This document shows, piece after piece, positions 1-7,115 of a stretch of 32,355 nt of DNA. The notes under the pieces are model-generated. The model saw only the letters and a program-made list of their open reading frames with translations. It did no database searches and was not told the origin of the DNA. The position numbers and the translations under genes were made by a program. Position 1 is the first letter of the stretch. Each line of letters starts with the position of its first letter. This DNA comes from an uncultured Prevotellaceae bacterium (lineage in GTDB: Bacteria > Bacteroidota > Bacteroidia > Bacteroidales > Muribaculaceae): the NCBI GenBank assembly GCA_945921235.1, contig CAMEKH010000010.1:1-32355 (forward strand), read 5' to 3'.

Positions 1-137
1 CACCAATAGTTCACATCGGAAGCTATCACTTTCTTCATTTCATCGACATTCACATTGGTATATAAAAAATAGAACAATCCCACGCCGATTATCACCGGCA
101 CAAGATACTTCAGCACTGATGTCAATATCTTTTTCAC
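1..137 (-). CDS. Lysylphosphatidylglycerol synthase-type/flippase-like membrane protein, 5' part only
   Basis: The first 45 codons are present and the rest lies beyond the left edge. Reading starts at a GTG (137-135); no in-frame ATG lies nearby upstream. The N-terminus begins MKKILTSVLKYLVPVIIGVG, a short basic start and then one hydrophobic segment (about residues 7-27), followed by NVNVDEMKKVIASDVNYW. This pattern is typical of the N-terminus of the lysylphosphatidylglycerol synthase transmembrane/UPF0104 family, polytopic inner-membrane proteins of which some move or modify lipids. It is the last gene seen after myo-inositol-phosphate synthase on the same strand but has its own well-formed promoter at 190-158. 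A role in moving an inositol lipid is inference from position. Family assignment rests on 45 residues only. Confidence 0.7.
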   Translation of the reverse strand, partial: MKKILTSVLKYLVPVIIGVGLFYFLYTNVNVDEMKKVIASDVNYW

Positions 138-157
138 AACAAATAATTATTTTTTTG

Positions 158-190
158 CAAAGATAGTGCAAGGCGAGCGGAGTGTCAAAA
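158..190 (-). promoter_or_regulatory. Bacteroidetes-type promoter for the flippase-like gene
   Basis: On the minus strand TTTTG (190-186) is followed after 20 bp by TATCTTTG (165-158), which fits the Bacteroides primary sigma consensus TTTG/TAnnTTTG with a 19-21 bp spacer. Transcription would start near 151, giving a leader of about 14 nt before the GTG. The -33 element lies inside the first copy of the 83-bp tandem repeat. Confidence 0.7.
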
Positions 191-346
191 TAAAAAACAC
201 TTTTTTATTTTGTCAATCCCAAGCCGAAGCCTATATTATCAAAAGATAGTGCAAGGCGAGCGGAGTGTCAAAATAAAAAACACTTTTTTATTTTGTCAAT
301 CCCAAGCCGAAGCCTATATTATCAAAAGATAGTGCAAGGCGAGCGG
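161..346. repeat. 83-bp direct tandem repeat, two full copies plus 20 bp
   Basis: Copies start at 161, 244 and 327 with an exact 83-bp period; the third stops after 20 bp at 346. Each full copy contains a near-perfect hairpin: a 12-bp arm CAAAATAAAAAA, loop CAC, and its exact complement. It also has a minus-strand TTTTG placed correctly for a TATCTTT box. Only the copy next to the gene keeps the G of TATCTTTG; the junctions between copies read TATCTTTT. With the terminator at 409-444 this accounts for the gene-free stretch 138-479. Confidence 0.9.
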
Positions 347-408
347 ATTCCCGCCGATTCTCCACTGCCACGTGATTTGCTATTATCTCCAACACATATA
401 CAGAAACG

Positions 409-444
409 AAAGGAGGTGATTCTCAGCACAGAGAATCACCCCTT
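409..444 (-). terminator. Terminator after myo-inositol-phosphate synthase
   Basis: GGTGATTCTC (415-424) pairs perfectly with GAGAATCACC (431-440) around a 6-nt loop. The stem is extended by AAGG/CCTT beyond a single bulged A. It lies 36 bp past the stop codon of the minus-strand gene. The T tract after it on the minus strand is short, so strength is uncertain. Confidence 0.6.
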
Positions 445-479
445 CAGGTATAAAGATTGGTTTATAATATAATTCGATA

Positions 480-1808
480 TTAATCGATTTCTTCATCAGC
501 CTCGTAACCACCCATTTCACGGATAGCGTTCTTCAGCATGGTATATTGCTGATAGAGGTGGTTAACAGCCTCTTCGCCTTGAGTATAGTCGTGCATAGGA
601 GCTTTGAGGAAGAAGCTGAGGAAGCGCTGTGTGCCATAGCGACCGGCACGATGAGCAAGATCGCTCAAGAGAACGAGGTCGAGGCAAAGCGGAGCGGCAA
701 GGATAGAGTCGCGGCAGAGGAAGTTAATCTTAATCTGCATAGGATATCCCATCCAGCCGAAGATATCGATGTTGTCCCAACCTTCCTTGTTGTCGTTGCG
801 CGGTGGATAGTAGTTGATGCGCACCTTGTGGTAGTACTGAGTATCCTCGGCATTGCCGTGTCCGTAGAGGTCGGGCTGAACGTCGGGTTTAAGGATAGTT
901 TCAAGAGTAGAGAGCTTCGACACCTCTTTAGTGTGGAAGTTAGCCGGCTCATCGAGTACAAGACCGTCGCGGTTACCGAGGATATTAGTTGAGAACCAAC
1001 CACTCAAGCCGAGGCAACGAGTGCCGAGGATTGGCGAGAAACCACTCTTAACGAGAGTTTGACCCGTCTTGAAGTCCTTACCGGCGATAGGCAACTTAGT
1101 CTGCTCAGCGAGTTCCCACATTGCAGGAATATCCACTGTGGTGTTAGGAGCACCCATGATGAAAGGAGCGCCTTCCTTCAGTGCAGCATAAGCATAGCAC
1201 ATAGAGGGAGCCACATGCTCGCGGTCGTCGGCTTTCATTGCAGCCTCGAGGTCGGCAAGATGATAGTGAATCTTCTCATCGACAGGAACATATATTTCAG
1301 TAGAAGCAGCCCAAAGCACAACGATGCGCGATACACCTGTTTCAGCTTTAAACTTGCGGATATCTTCGCGGATTTGCTCTACCATATCCCAGCGGTCCTT
1401 GCAATCTTTCACGTTGTTGCCGTCGAGACGCTTTGCATAGTTCTTGTCGAAAGCGGCTTTCATAGGCACAATCTTAACAAGTTCGTCCTTTACAGGCTCG
1501 ATGTCTTTCTCTTTCAGTACCTCGCAGTTCAAAGCCGACTCGTAAGCGTTGGCAGGATATACGTCCCATGCTCCAAACACGATATCGTTGAGCGACGGCA
1601 TCGATACGATTTCGTTATAATGCAAGTATTTTTTGTCTGCGCCACGACCAACACGAATCTTATCGTATTGAGTCATTGAACCAATAGGTTTTGCCAAACC
1701 TTTGCGTACCATCAAGACACCTGTCATGAATGTTGTACTTACTGCTCCAAGACCTACTACCAAAACACCAAGTTTTCCTTCAGCCTTCTGAACGTTACTA
1801 TTTGTCAT
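480..1808 (-). CDS. ino1: Inositol-3-phosphate (myo-inositol-1-phosphate) synthase
   Basis: A 442-residue cytosolic enzyme that uses NAD to convert glucose-6-phosphate to 1L-myo-inositol-1-phosphate, the committed step to inositol lipids. The Rossmann motif VVGLGAVSTTF lies at residues 17-27. GKDFKTGQT carries the conserved lysine region of the active site, and a second conserved block is AAPLCLDLVLL near the C-terminus. Length fits the bacterial/archaeal short form of the family. The ATG at 1808 is the natural start. The 211-bp gap to the upstream HAD gene may hold its own promoter: TACTTTTA (1885-1878) lies within the palindrome-like GGCTGTAAAAGTACAGCC (1873-1890), but no clear -33 box is visible. 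Neighbours (CDP-alcohol transferase, nucleotidyltransferase, phosphatase) support a lipid headgroup role. Confidence 0.95.
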   Translation of the reverse strand: MTNSNVQKAEGKLGVLVVGLGAVSTTFMTGVLMVRKGLAKPIGSMTQYDKIRVGRGADKKYLHYNEIVSMPSLNDIVFGAWDVYPANAYESALNCEVLKEKDIEPVKDELVKIVPMKAAFDKNYAKRLDGNNVKDCKDRWDMVEQIREDIRKFKAETGVSRIVVLWAASTEIYVPVDEKIHYHLADLEAAMKADDREHVAPSMCYAYAALKEGAPFIMGAPNTTVDIPAMWELAEQTKLPIAGKDFKTGQTLVKSGFSPILGTRCLGLSGWFSTNILGNRDGLVLDEPANFHTKEVSKLSTLETILKPDVQPDLYGHGNAEDTQYYHKVRINYYPPRNDNKEGWDNIDIFGWMGYPMQIKINFLCRDSILAAPLCLDLVLLSDLAHRAGRYGTQRFLSFFLKAPMHDYTQGEEAVNHLYQQYTMLKNAIREMGGYEADEEID

Positions 1809-2019
1809 AATTATTAAAGAATTAATTTGTAATTATGTTATATTATTGTTATTCCTTCGTTTTGACGAAATCGGCTGTAAAAGTACAGCCTATTTTTGAA
1901 TTAGAAAAATTATTCGGCATTTTTTATTAGCCACAATAGGTTAATCTACACTAAAAACAGAGTAATTTACACAAAATACGTGAAAATCACCCGTTTTTGG
2001 TATTTATTTCGTTAACGAA

Positions 2020-2736
2020 TTATAATGCTACGTCAAGTACTTCAGCGAGTTTTTTGATGATATTCGGGTGCATTTGAGCATCTTCATCGGCAGTCCACCC
2101 TTTTCCTTTGAGCCAAAGCACGCGGCAACCTATGCTCTCGGCGGGCACAATATCCTTCTTATAGCTATCGCCAATCACGAGCACATTGCATGGCTCAAGC
2201 CCAAGGGCATCGACACCAAGGCGAAAAATCTGCGGGTCGGGTTTGCGCACGCCAACCACAGCACTTTCTATTATCTCCTTGAAATAATGGCGCAGATTAA
2301 AGTCGGCAAGCACGCTCTCCACATTCCCATAGAAATTGCTCACGAGCACCATTGGATAGCGAGCATGGAGTGCCTCGAGTACCGGGCGCGCCTCCTCAAC
2401 CGAACTTTTTGCCTCATTGTAGCAATAATCAGCCACTTTCACTGCCTGAGGCTCCACACTGCCGGTATCAATCAGCCCTTTTTCGGCAAGGAATCCAAGC
2501 TCTATGCGCATCTTTATCAGCAACAAGTCGTGGAAGTTATGCTCGGGCAATATGTGACGCACTTTTGCCAGCTCACGCTCGGCAAAGACGTAGCACTCGC
2601 GGAAATCCTCTTTAGAGACTTCCACTCCGGCATTTCTATAGCCGTCCCAAATCACTTCACTCCAGTGAACGCCGCGGCTGTCGATAGTTCCACCGTAGTC
2701 GAAAATCACACCTTTTATATCAGAAAACTTTTCCAT
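2020..2736 (-). CDS. HAD-superfamily hydrolase, probable phosphatase of the inositol-lipid locus
   Basis: A 238-residue HAD hydrolase with a helical cap. Motif I is FDYGGTID, with nucleophile Asp13; motif II is S133 in VLVSNF; motif III is K165 in VRKPDP; motif IV is VIGDSYKKD with D190 and D195. The second Asp of the usual DxD of motif I is replaced by Gly15. This is seen in some HAD proteins and may weaken or alter phosphatase chemistry. The start codon lies inside the 3' end of the CDP-alcohol phosphotransferase gene (17-bp overlap), so the two are translationally coupled and probably act in sequence. Removal of a phosphate from an inositol-lipid intermediate or from inositol phosphate is inference from context. 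Confidence 0.85.
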   Translation of the reverse strand: MEKFSDIKGVIFDYGGTIDSRGVHWSEVIWDGYRNAGVEVSKEDFRECYVFAERELAKVRHILPEHNFHDLLLIKMRIELGFLAEKGLIDTGSVEPQAVKVADYCYNEAKSSVEEARPVLEALHARYPMVLVSNFYGNVESVLADFNLRHYFKEIIESAVVGVRKPDPQIFRLGVDALGLEPCNVLVIGDSYKKDIVPAESIGCRVLWLKGKGWTADEDAQMHPNIIKKLAEVLDVAL

Positions 2737-3676
2737 TTTTCAAATCGTTTAAGAAATTGCGACAGATATTCTCATGGCGGAGAATCATGTAGAGGAGCAT
2801 CAGGTTGAGCACCGTCAGCTCAAAGGCGAAATACAGCCATGGCATACGCACTATTATCGACACGAATAGTGCAATGACGCGAGTGTTGAAGGAGAGCATA
2901 TTGGTGTATTTCATCAGCGGCTTGCTCTTGGCACGGAATGCATCGCGGAACCCTTGCGGTATTTCTTCGCCATAGCGGGCTTTCAGCTCGCGGCGCAGTG
3001 CCTGCATGCTTGGAGTCATCACCTCTTGATTAGCTGTGTAATTGCGATAGACCATCATAGTAATTTTCTTCCAAAAATGACCTTTCCACGGCACTTCGGC
3101 AAAGTCTTTGTCGAGCTGGTCGCAGCTATCAAGCTCACTGCCCTCTTTCCCTTTTAGGAAGAAAAGATGAAACTGGCGGTAATAATCGGCCATAGCAGCC
3201 TGCTTGGCATGGCAACCGCCGGCAAGCACAGCCATTATCCATATCCAGCCGCCCCAATATTGCATGAAAAATTCGCTCGTTTCATTCACACGAAAACAAA
3301 TAGCGAAATAAATGGCAACAAACCAAAAGTCGCCGCTCAGTCCGTCGAGAATGCGTCCTAAGCGCGAATATTGCTTCGTCATGCGAGCCAACTGTCCATC
3401 GGCACTGTCGAATGAATTAGCCCACACAAGTAGGAACATTCCCACATAATTGAGCCACAAGTCCTCAGTTCTGCCGAAGTAGAAGAGCACACCTCCTGCT
3501 ACTCCGAGGAAAATAGAAGCTATCGTTATGGCATTAGGCGTTATTCCCAAGCGTGCACAAAGCAGCGCCCACATGTAGCCTATCGGGCGGTAAAACATCA
3601 AATCGAGAGTTTCCTCAGTATCCATGGATTTTAGCGAGGATTTATACTGCTCTTTTATATCCGAAAATTTACTCAT
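2720..3676 (-). CDS. CDP-alcohol phosphatidyltransferase-family membrane enzyme
   Basis: A 318-residue integral membrane protein. From the ATG at 3676 it shows the family signature: D90-S-A-D93-G94-Q-L-A97-R98, then G107, D111 and D116. These residues bind the divalent metals and the CDP moiety in enzymes that join a CDP-activated group to an alcohol. The last two aspartates are separated by four residues (DGLSGD) rather than the usual three, so this is a divergent subgroup. Hydrophobic segments flank the motif and another pair lies at the C-terminus. An in-frame TTG lies 12 bp upstream, but the ATG is preferred. It overlaps the HAD gene and lies near myo-inositol-phosphate synthase, so the likely product is an inositol phospholipid or inositol phosphosphingolipid. 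Which partner carries the CDP is not visible from sequence. Confidence 0.88.
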   Translation of the reverse strand: MSKFSDIKEQYKSSLKSMDTEETLDLMFYRPIGYMWALLCARLGITPNAITIASIFLGVAGGVLFYFGRTEDLWLNYVGMFLLVWANSFDSADGQLARMTKQYSRLGRILDGLSGDFWFVAIYFAICFRVNETSEFFMQYWGGWIWIMAVLAGGCHAKQAAMADYYRQFHLFFLKGKEGSELDSCDQLDKDFAEVPWKGHFWKKITMMVYRNYTANQEVMTPSMQALRRELKARYGEEIPQGFRDAFRAKSKPLMKYTNMLSFNTRVIALFVSIIVRMPWLYFAFELTVLNLMLLYMILRHENICRNFLNDLKNGKVF

Positions 3677-3774
3677 AATATAAACCAATTAATATACCTT
3701 TTTATCATTCACTGACAAGGGTGAATCTTTGTCTTTATGTTAGGGGCATCACAGCCCGCTAAGTTTTTTCATAG

Positions 3775-4635
3775 TCAATGCTCCTTTATCAGGCTTATTA
3801 CGCTCTTTGCTATGTGCGGAGCAGCCTCATTGCGGCATGGCGCAAAACTCGGCCAATCGTTGAAATCGATGATGCGCATCTCGCCCTCGGGCGACACTAT
3901 GCAATCGCCGCCATAAATCACCACATTCAGCTCTTCGGCGGCACGCTGGCAGATATTTTTCATCTCTTTTACATCGAATTTTATGCCTCTCGACTTCCCA
4001 TTGATAGCCTCATGCCCATATTTGCTGTGCCCCTCATCGAAGGGATAGAACCAGAAGAAGAACGGCGAGCCTTTCACGCCATAGAACTTCACCAAGTCGC
4101 CGGTGAGATGCACATTGATTACGGCTCGCTTGATGCCACGCAAGAAATACTCCTGTAGCACTTCCTGTGCCTCCTCGGGGTGACGCACATAGCTCACATC
4201 TTCCTTGTGCATGGCATGAAAATCGCCTCGCTTTATCCAGCAACTCTTGAAGCCGCTCTTTTTCAGCAACGGCTTTATTACCTCATCGGTGTTCACGATA
4301 AGACTGTCGGGATATGGTATGCCGTTGCCGAGCAAAATTCGCGTCATGCGCTCTCGGGTGCAATTCTCTATGCCATAGCCCGAATTGATAATCAATTTTC
4401 CGGCATCTTCCATGCGCTGCAACTTTGCTATCGACGCCTGCTCCCTGCACATATTGAGAACTACGTCTTCCTTTATTTCTCCGGCATTAAACTGCTCCTC
4501 GCTGTAGATGTTCACCACATATCCCCGCTTGCGCAACTGCTCGGCAGTGGCGTTGAAAATCGCAGCGTCGTTGCCAATATGGTTAGGCGAATAAGCACCT
4601 GCGCGCATAATGCCCGCCATTTCTATCTCAGCCAT
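3775..4635 (-). CDS. ATP-grasp domain protein of the inositol-lipid locus
   Basis: A 286-residue soluble protein. The C-terminal half has ATP-grasp features: WIKRGD (133-138) matches the nucleotide-binding lysine strand, and YGGDCIVSPEGEMRIIDFND (241-260) supplies the magnesium ligands D244, D257 and N259. The N-terminal part (1-110) resembles the pre-ATP-grasp fold. The family makes amide or ester bonds through acyl-phosphate intermediates, so it may attach an amino acid or other carboxylate, but the substrate cannot be told. It lies 98 bp upstream of the CDP-alcohol transferase gene and 70 bp downstream of the nucleotidyltransferase gene on the same strand, which suggests a shared operon. 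No signal peptide or membrane segment is present. Confidence 0.8.
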   Translation of the reverse strand: MAEIEMAGIMRAGAYSPNHIGNDAAIFNATAEQLRKRGYVVNIYSEEQFNAGEIKEDVVLNMCREQASIAKLQRMEDAGKLIINSGYGIENCTRERMTRILLGNGIPYPDSLIVNTDEVIKPLLKKSGFKSCWIKRGDFHAMHKEDVSYVRHPEEAQEVLQEYFLRGIKRAVINVHLTGDLVKFYGVKGSPFFFWFYPFDEGHSKYGHEAINGKSRGIKFDVKEMKNICQRAAEELNVVIYGGDCIVSPEGEMRIIDFNDWPSFAPCRNEAAPHIAKSVISLIKEH

Positions 4636-4705
4636 TTGTTTTTAATATTAAAAAATATTTTTCTTTCGTTCTTAATCTTCTCGTTCATTGCCTTTCTCTG
4701 CTGCA

Positions 4706-5407
4706 TCACTCGCCACGCAGAAAGCGCTCTGCTACCTCAATATCGCCGGCATGGTCCACATCGACGATTTTCTCAATGGAATATGCCTTGAGATTCAGCC
4801 CGGCATCGATGAGTGCGCGCTGAAAATTGCGCATACGCGACACACCGCGGCTCATGCAGTCCTCGAGCACGGCTATTGCCTTATCATTGAGCGCATAGAC
4901 GCCTCCCGATATGTAGCGTGCGCCCTCAAATGCCGCATCACGAAACGCCTTGATATTCATTTCGCTGTCGACGTCGACGTATAGGGGCTTCTCATCTTCT
5001 ATAAATGGGGTCACAGCCATCATTCCGTCGCTCTCAGCATCGGCTTCGAAGGCTGCAATATAGCGGGCGAAATCGTCCTCTCGGAAGATAGTATCCACCG
5101 TAGTAAGGCAGAATTTACCCTTGCGCATCACACGACTCAATTCAAAGAAGCTGTGCATAGAACTTGGGGTGGACTTCACCACCATATTAAAAGGCACATC
5201 AATCTTCAAGCTGTCGAGATAATCCTTCACCTCTTTCATCTCGCTGTTCACTATCACGCTCACACTCTCGGCGTTGCAGCGAGTGAACACATTTATCAGT
5301 CGGCCTATCATAGGCTCTCCGTTAAGCTCCACAAGGGGTTTCGGCTTTTTCACGCCCTCCTGGGCAAGTCGTGAGCCTTCGCCGGCTGCTATAATCGCAT
5401 AATTCAT
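4706..5407 (-). CDS. Sugar-phosphate/inositol-phosphate nucleotidyltransferase
   Basis: A 233-residue GT-A-fold nucleotidyltransferase. The N-terminal signature AAGEGSRL (7-14) followed by KKPKPL (20-25) binds the nucleotide triphosphate. TTVDTIF carries the metal-binding Asp105, and IVDVDHAGD (214-222) gives the C-terminal metal ligands D216/D218. The length is that of single-domain enzymes such as IspD-like, MurU-like or inositol-1-phosphate cytidylyltransferases. Because myo-inositol-phosphate synthase and a CDP-alcohol phosphotransferase are in the same cluster, the best guess is activation of inositol-1-phosphate to CDP-inositol, as in the cytidylyltransferase step of di-myo-inositol phosphate synthesis in thermophiles. 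That substrate is inference; a choline- or sugar-phosphate substrate is possible. Confidence 0.82.
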   Translation of the reverse strand: MNYAIIAAGEGSRLAQEGVKKPKPLVELNGEPMIGRLINVFTRCNAESVSVIVNSEMKEVKDYLDSLKIDVPFNMVVKSTPSSMHSFFELSRVMRKGKFCLTTVDTIFREDDFARYIAAFEADAESDGMMAVTPFIEDEKPLYVDVDSEMNIKAFRDAAFEGARYISGGVYALNDKAIAVLEDCMSRGVSRMRNFQRALIDAGLNLKAYSIEKIVDVDHAGDIEVAERFLRGE

Positions 5408-5464
5408 ATTTTCAGCTTAATATTATTAGTTACAATTCTCACATTTCATTGTTTCTTCTCACTC

Positions 5465-6580
5465 TCAACGTGCCGATGCATCATCGTCATCGTCCTTGGT
5501 GAGGTCGAGCACCACATTGTCATTGCTCTTGTCGAAATACTGTCTGCGGAGCGGGTTGCGGTGTATGTAAGCCTCATTGCGGCGACAGCGGAAGATATCG
5601 ATAGCTTGATATATAGCCTCCCTGAAAGACTCGGGATTAGCCTCATTCTTGCCTACAATGTCGTAGCCGGTGCCATGGTCGGGCGAAGTGCGCACAAAGG
5701 GTAATCCGGCAGTGAAATTCACGCCATTATCCATTGAGAGGGTTTTGAATGGCGCAAGTCCTTGGTCGTGATACATGGCAAGGACGCCATCGAAGTGCTT
5801 ATACTGCCCGTTGCCAAAGAATCCATCGGCGGCATAAGGCCCGAAACACATAATTTTCCCGCTATAGGCTTCCTCAATTGCCGGTGCTATAATCTCTTTC
5901 TCCTCAGTGCCGAGCAGACCGTTGTCGCCCGAGTGTGGATTCAATGAGAGCACGGCAATGCGCGGACGCTCTATGCCGAAATCTCCCTTCAACGACTCGT
6001 TGAATATCTTCAGTTTCTCCACAATAGCCTCTTTTGTGATTGCTCCGGCAATTTTCGACACGGGCAAATGTGTCGTTACGAGCGCCACTTTCACCGTGTC
6101 GTTGAAAAGTATCATCAGTGACTTCTTCCCATAGCCGAGCGCCGACTCAAGATACTCGGTGTGACCGGGAAAATTGAAATTTTCGCTCTGAATGGAATTT
6201 TTGTTGATTGGAGCAGTGACAAGCACGTCGATTATCCCGTTTTTCAAATCCGACACCGCACGCTCAAGTGCCACGAAAGCGGCATGCCCGGCAGCCTCAC
6301 TTGCCGCACCAAGCTCCACTTTCACTTCTCCGTCCATCACTTCCACCAGGTTATTCACTCCATCGCAAGCACGCTCTGCCCCATCCACTATGTTGAATGG
6401 CACTTGTGGCATCTCCATTGCTTTGCGATGATAAGCGGCAATCTTCGACGAGCCATACACCACAGGCGTGCACAACTCGGCTATCTGCGGCTCGGCAAGT
6501 GTCTTTAATATTACCTCATATCCTATTCCGTTGGTGTCCCCTTGGGTAATGCCAACGCGTATTTTCTTTTCTTCTGACAT
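5465..6580 (-). CDS. pdxA: 4-hydroxythreonine-4-phosphate dehydrogenase
   Basis: A 371-residue enzyme of the DXP-dependent pyridoxal phosphate pathway that oxidises 4-phosphohydroxy-L-threonine with NAD. Family marks are GITQGDTNGIGYEV at the N-terminus, NFPGHTEYL with a metal-ligand His, LNPHSGDNGLLGTEE, AMYHDQGLAPFK, and the closing RTSPDHGTGYDIVGK. The ATG at 6580 is chosen over an in-frame TTG 9 bp upstream because it sits just behind a clear promoter. The last 25 residues form a charged tail with five consecutive Asp, beyond the usual family end. It is the first gene of the minus-strand run. PLP is the cofactor of serine palmitoyltransferase, so a link to sphingolipid synthesis is possible but may be chance. 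Confidence 0.95.
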   Translation of the reverse strand: MSEEKKIRVGITQGDTNGIGYEVILKTLAEPQIAELCTPVVYGSSKIAAYHRKAMEMPQVPFNIVDGAERACDGVNNLVEVMDGEVKVELGAASEAAGHAAFVALERAVSDLKNGIIDVLVTAPINKNSIQSENFNFPGHTEYLESALGYGKKSLMILFNDTVKVALVTTHLPVSKIAGAITKEAIVEKLKIFNESLKGDFGIERPRIAVLSLNPHSGDNGLLGTEEKEIIAPAIEEAYSGKIMCFGPYAADGFFGNGQYKHFDGVLAMYHDQGLAPFKTLSMDNGVNFTAGLPFVRTSPDHGTGYDIVGKNEANPESFREAIYQAIDIFRCRRNEAYIHRNPLRRQYFDKSNDNVVLDLTKDDDDDASAR

Positions 6581-6600
6581 TGTTCTCAAAAATTATTGCG

Positions 6601-6632
6601 CTAAATTACGCATTTTTTGCATAATAGACAAA
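6601..6632 (-). promoter_or_regulatory. Promoter of pdxA and probably of the inositol-lipid operon
   Basis: Minus strand TTTG (6632-6629), a 20-bp spacer, then TAATTTAG (6608-6601), one base off the TAnnTTTG consensus. The predicted start near 6595 leaves a leader of about 15 nt before the ATG at 6580. Confidence 0.55.
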
Positions 6633-6773
6633 TCCGCCAATCACATTCCGCCTTTCCCCCTCCACATCTGCCACATTCTCACATTTTCCGTAACGGCAAC
6701 TCCGATGCAGGCTAAAACAAAAAGGCTTTGACAATCAAGCTAATCACTTAATTACCAAAGTCTTTCCTTTCAG

Positions 6774-6849
6774 TCGGGATGACAAGATTCGAACTTGCGA
6801 CCACTCGCCCCCCAGACGAGTACTCTAAACCGGACTGAGCTACATCCCG
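6774..6849 (-). tRNA. tRNA-Pro, anticodon GGG
   Basis: On the minus strand the acceptor CGGGATG pairs with CATCCCG. The D arm is GCTCAGTCCGG-type, the anticodon stem CTCGT/GCGAG closes the loop CTGGGGG with anticodon GGG, and the T arm is GCAAG-TTCGAAT-CTTGT. The discriminator base is A and CCA is not encoded. It reads CCC and CCU proline codons. Confidence 0.95.
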
Positions 6850-6867
6850 TTGCCTTAAAAGCGAGTG

Positions 6868-6899
6868 CAAAGTTAATACTTTATTCGGCAATTTCCAAA
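6868..6899 (-). promoter_or_regulatory. Promoter of tRNA-Pro(GGG)
   Basis: Minus strand TTTG (6899-6896), a 20-bp spacer, then TAACTTTG (6875-6868), a full match to the Bacteroidetes consensus. Start is expected about 12 nt before the mature tRNA 5' end. Confidence 0.75.
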
Positions 6900-7030
6900 C
6901 TTTGGAGCACAATTTTAATAACTTTTTATTTTTTGCACGTCCAATTGCGTTTCAATTGCATTTTGATATCCACCGGATTTTCCATGCAACCCGTGAATTA
7001 ACAAAAAATACCCTTAGGAATGATAAAGCA

Positions 7031-7069
7031 ACAACCTCTGTTGCGCCAGAAAGCACATACAGAGGTTGT
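7031..7069 (-). terminator. Probable terminator after fructose-bisphosphate aldolase
   Basis: ACAACCTCTG (7031-7040) is the exact complement of CAGAGGTTGT (7060-7069), a 10-bp stem with a 19-nt loop, 47 bp past the stop codon of the aldolase gene. The minus-strand tail TGCTTTATC is only moderately U-rich. Confidence 0.55.
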
Positions 7070-7115
7070 ATTATAGCGTTGCGGGCATCAACGATTGCCC
7101 AAAAGAATCTTTCGA

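Noticed and set aside
161-346. Repeat near the left edge as a CRISPR array
   Set aside because: The copies are directly abutting with no unique spacers and no cas genes nearby.
546-992. 148-codon plus-strand frame inside ino1
   Set aside because: It lies antisense to a clear myo-inositol-phosphate synthase and has no family resemblance; it is a codon-bias shadow.
2068-2808. 246-codon plus-strand frame over the HAD gene
   Set aside because: It is antisense to the HAD motifs and has no recognisable domain.
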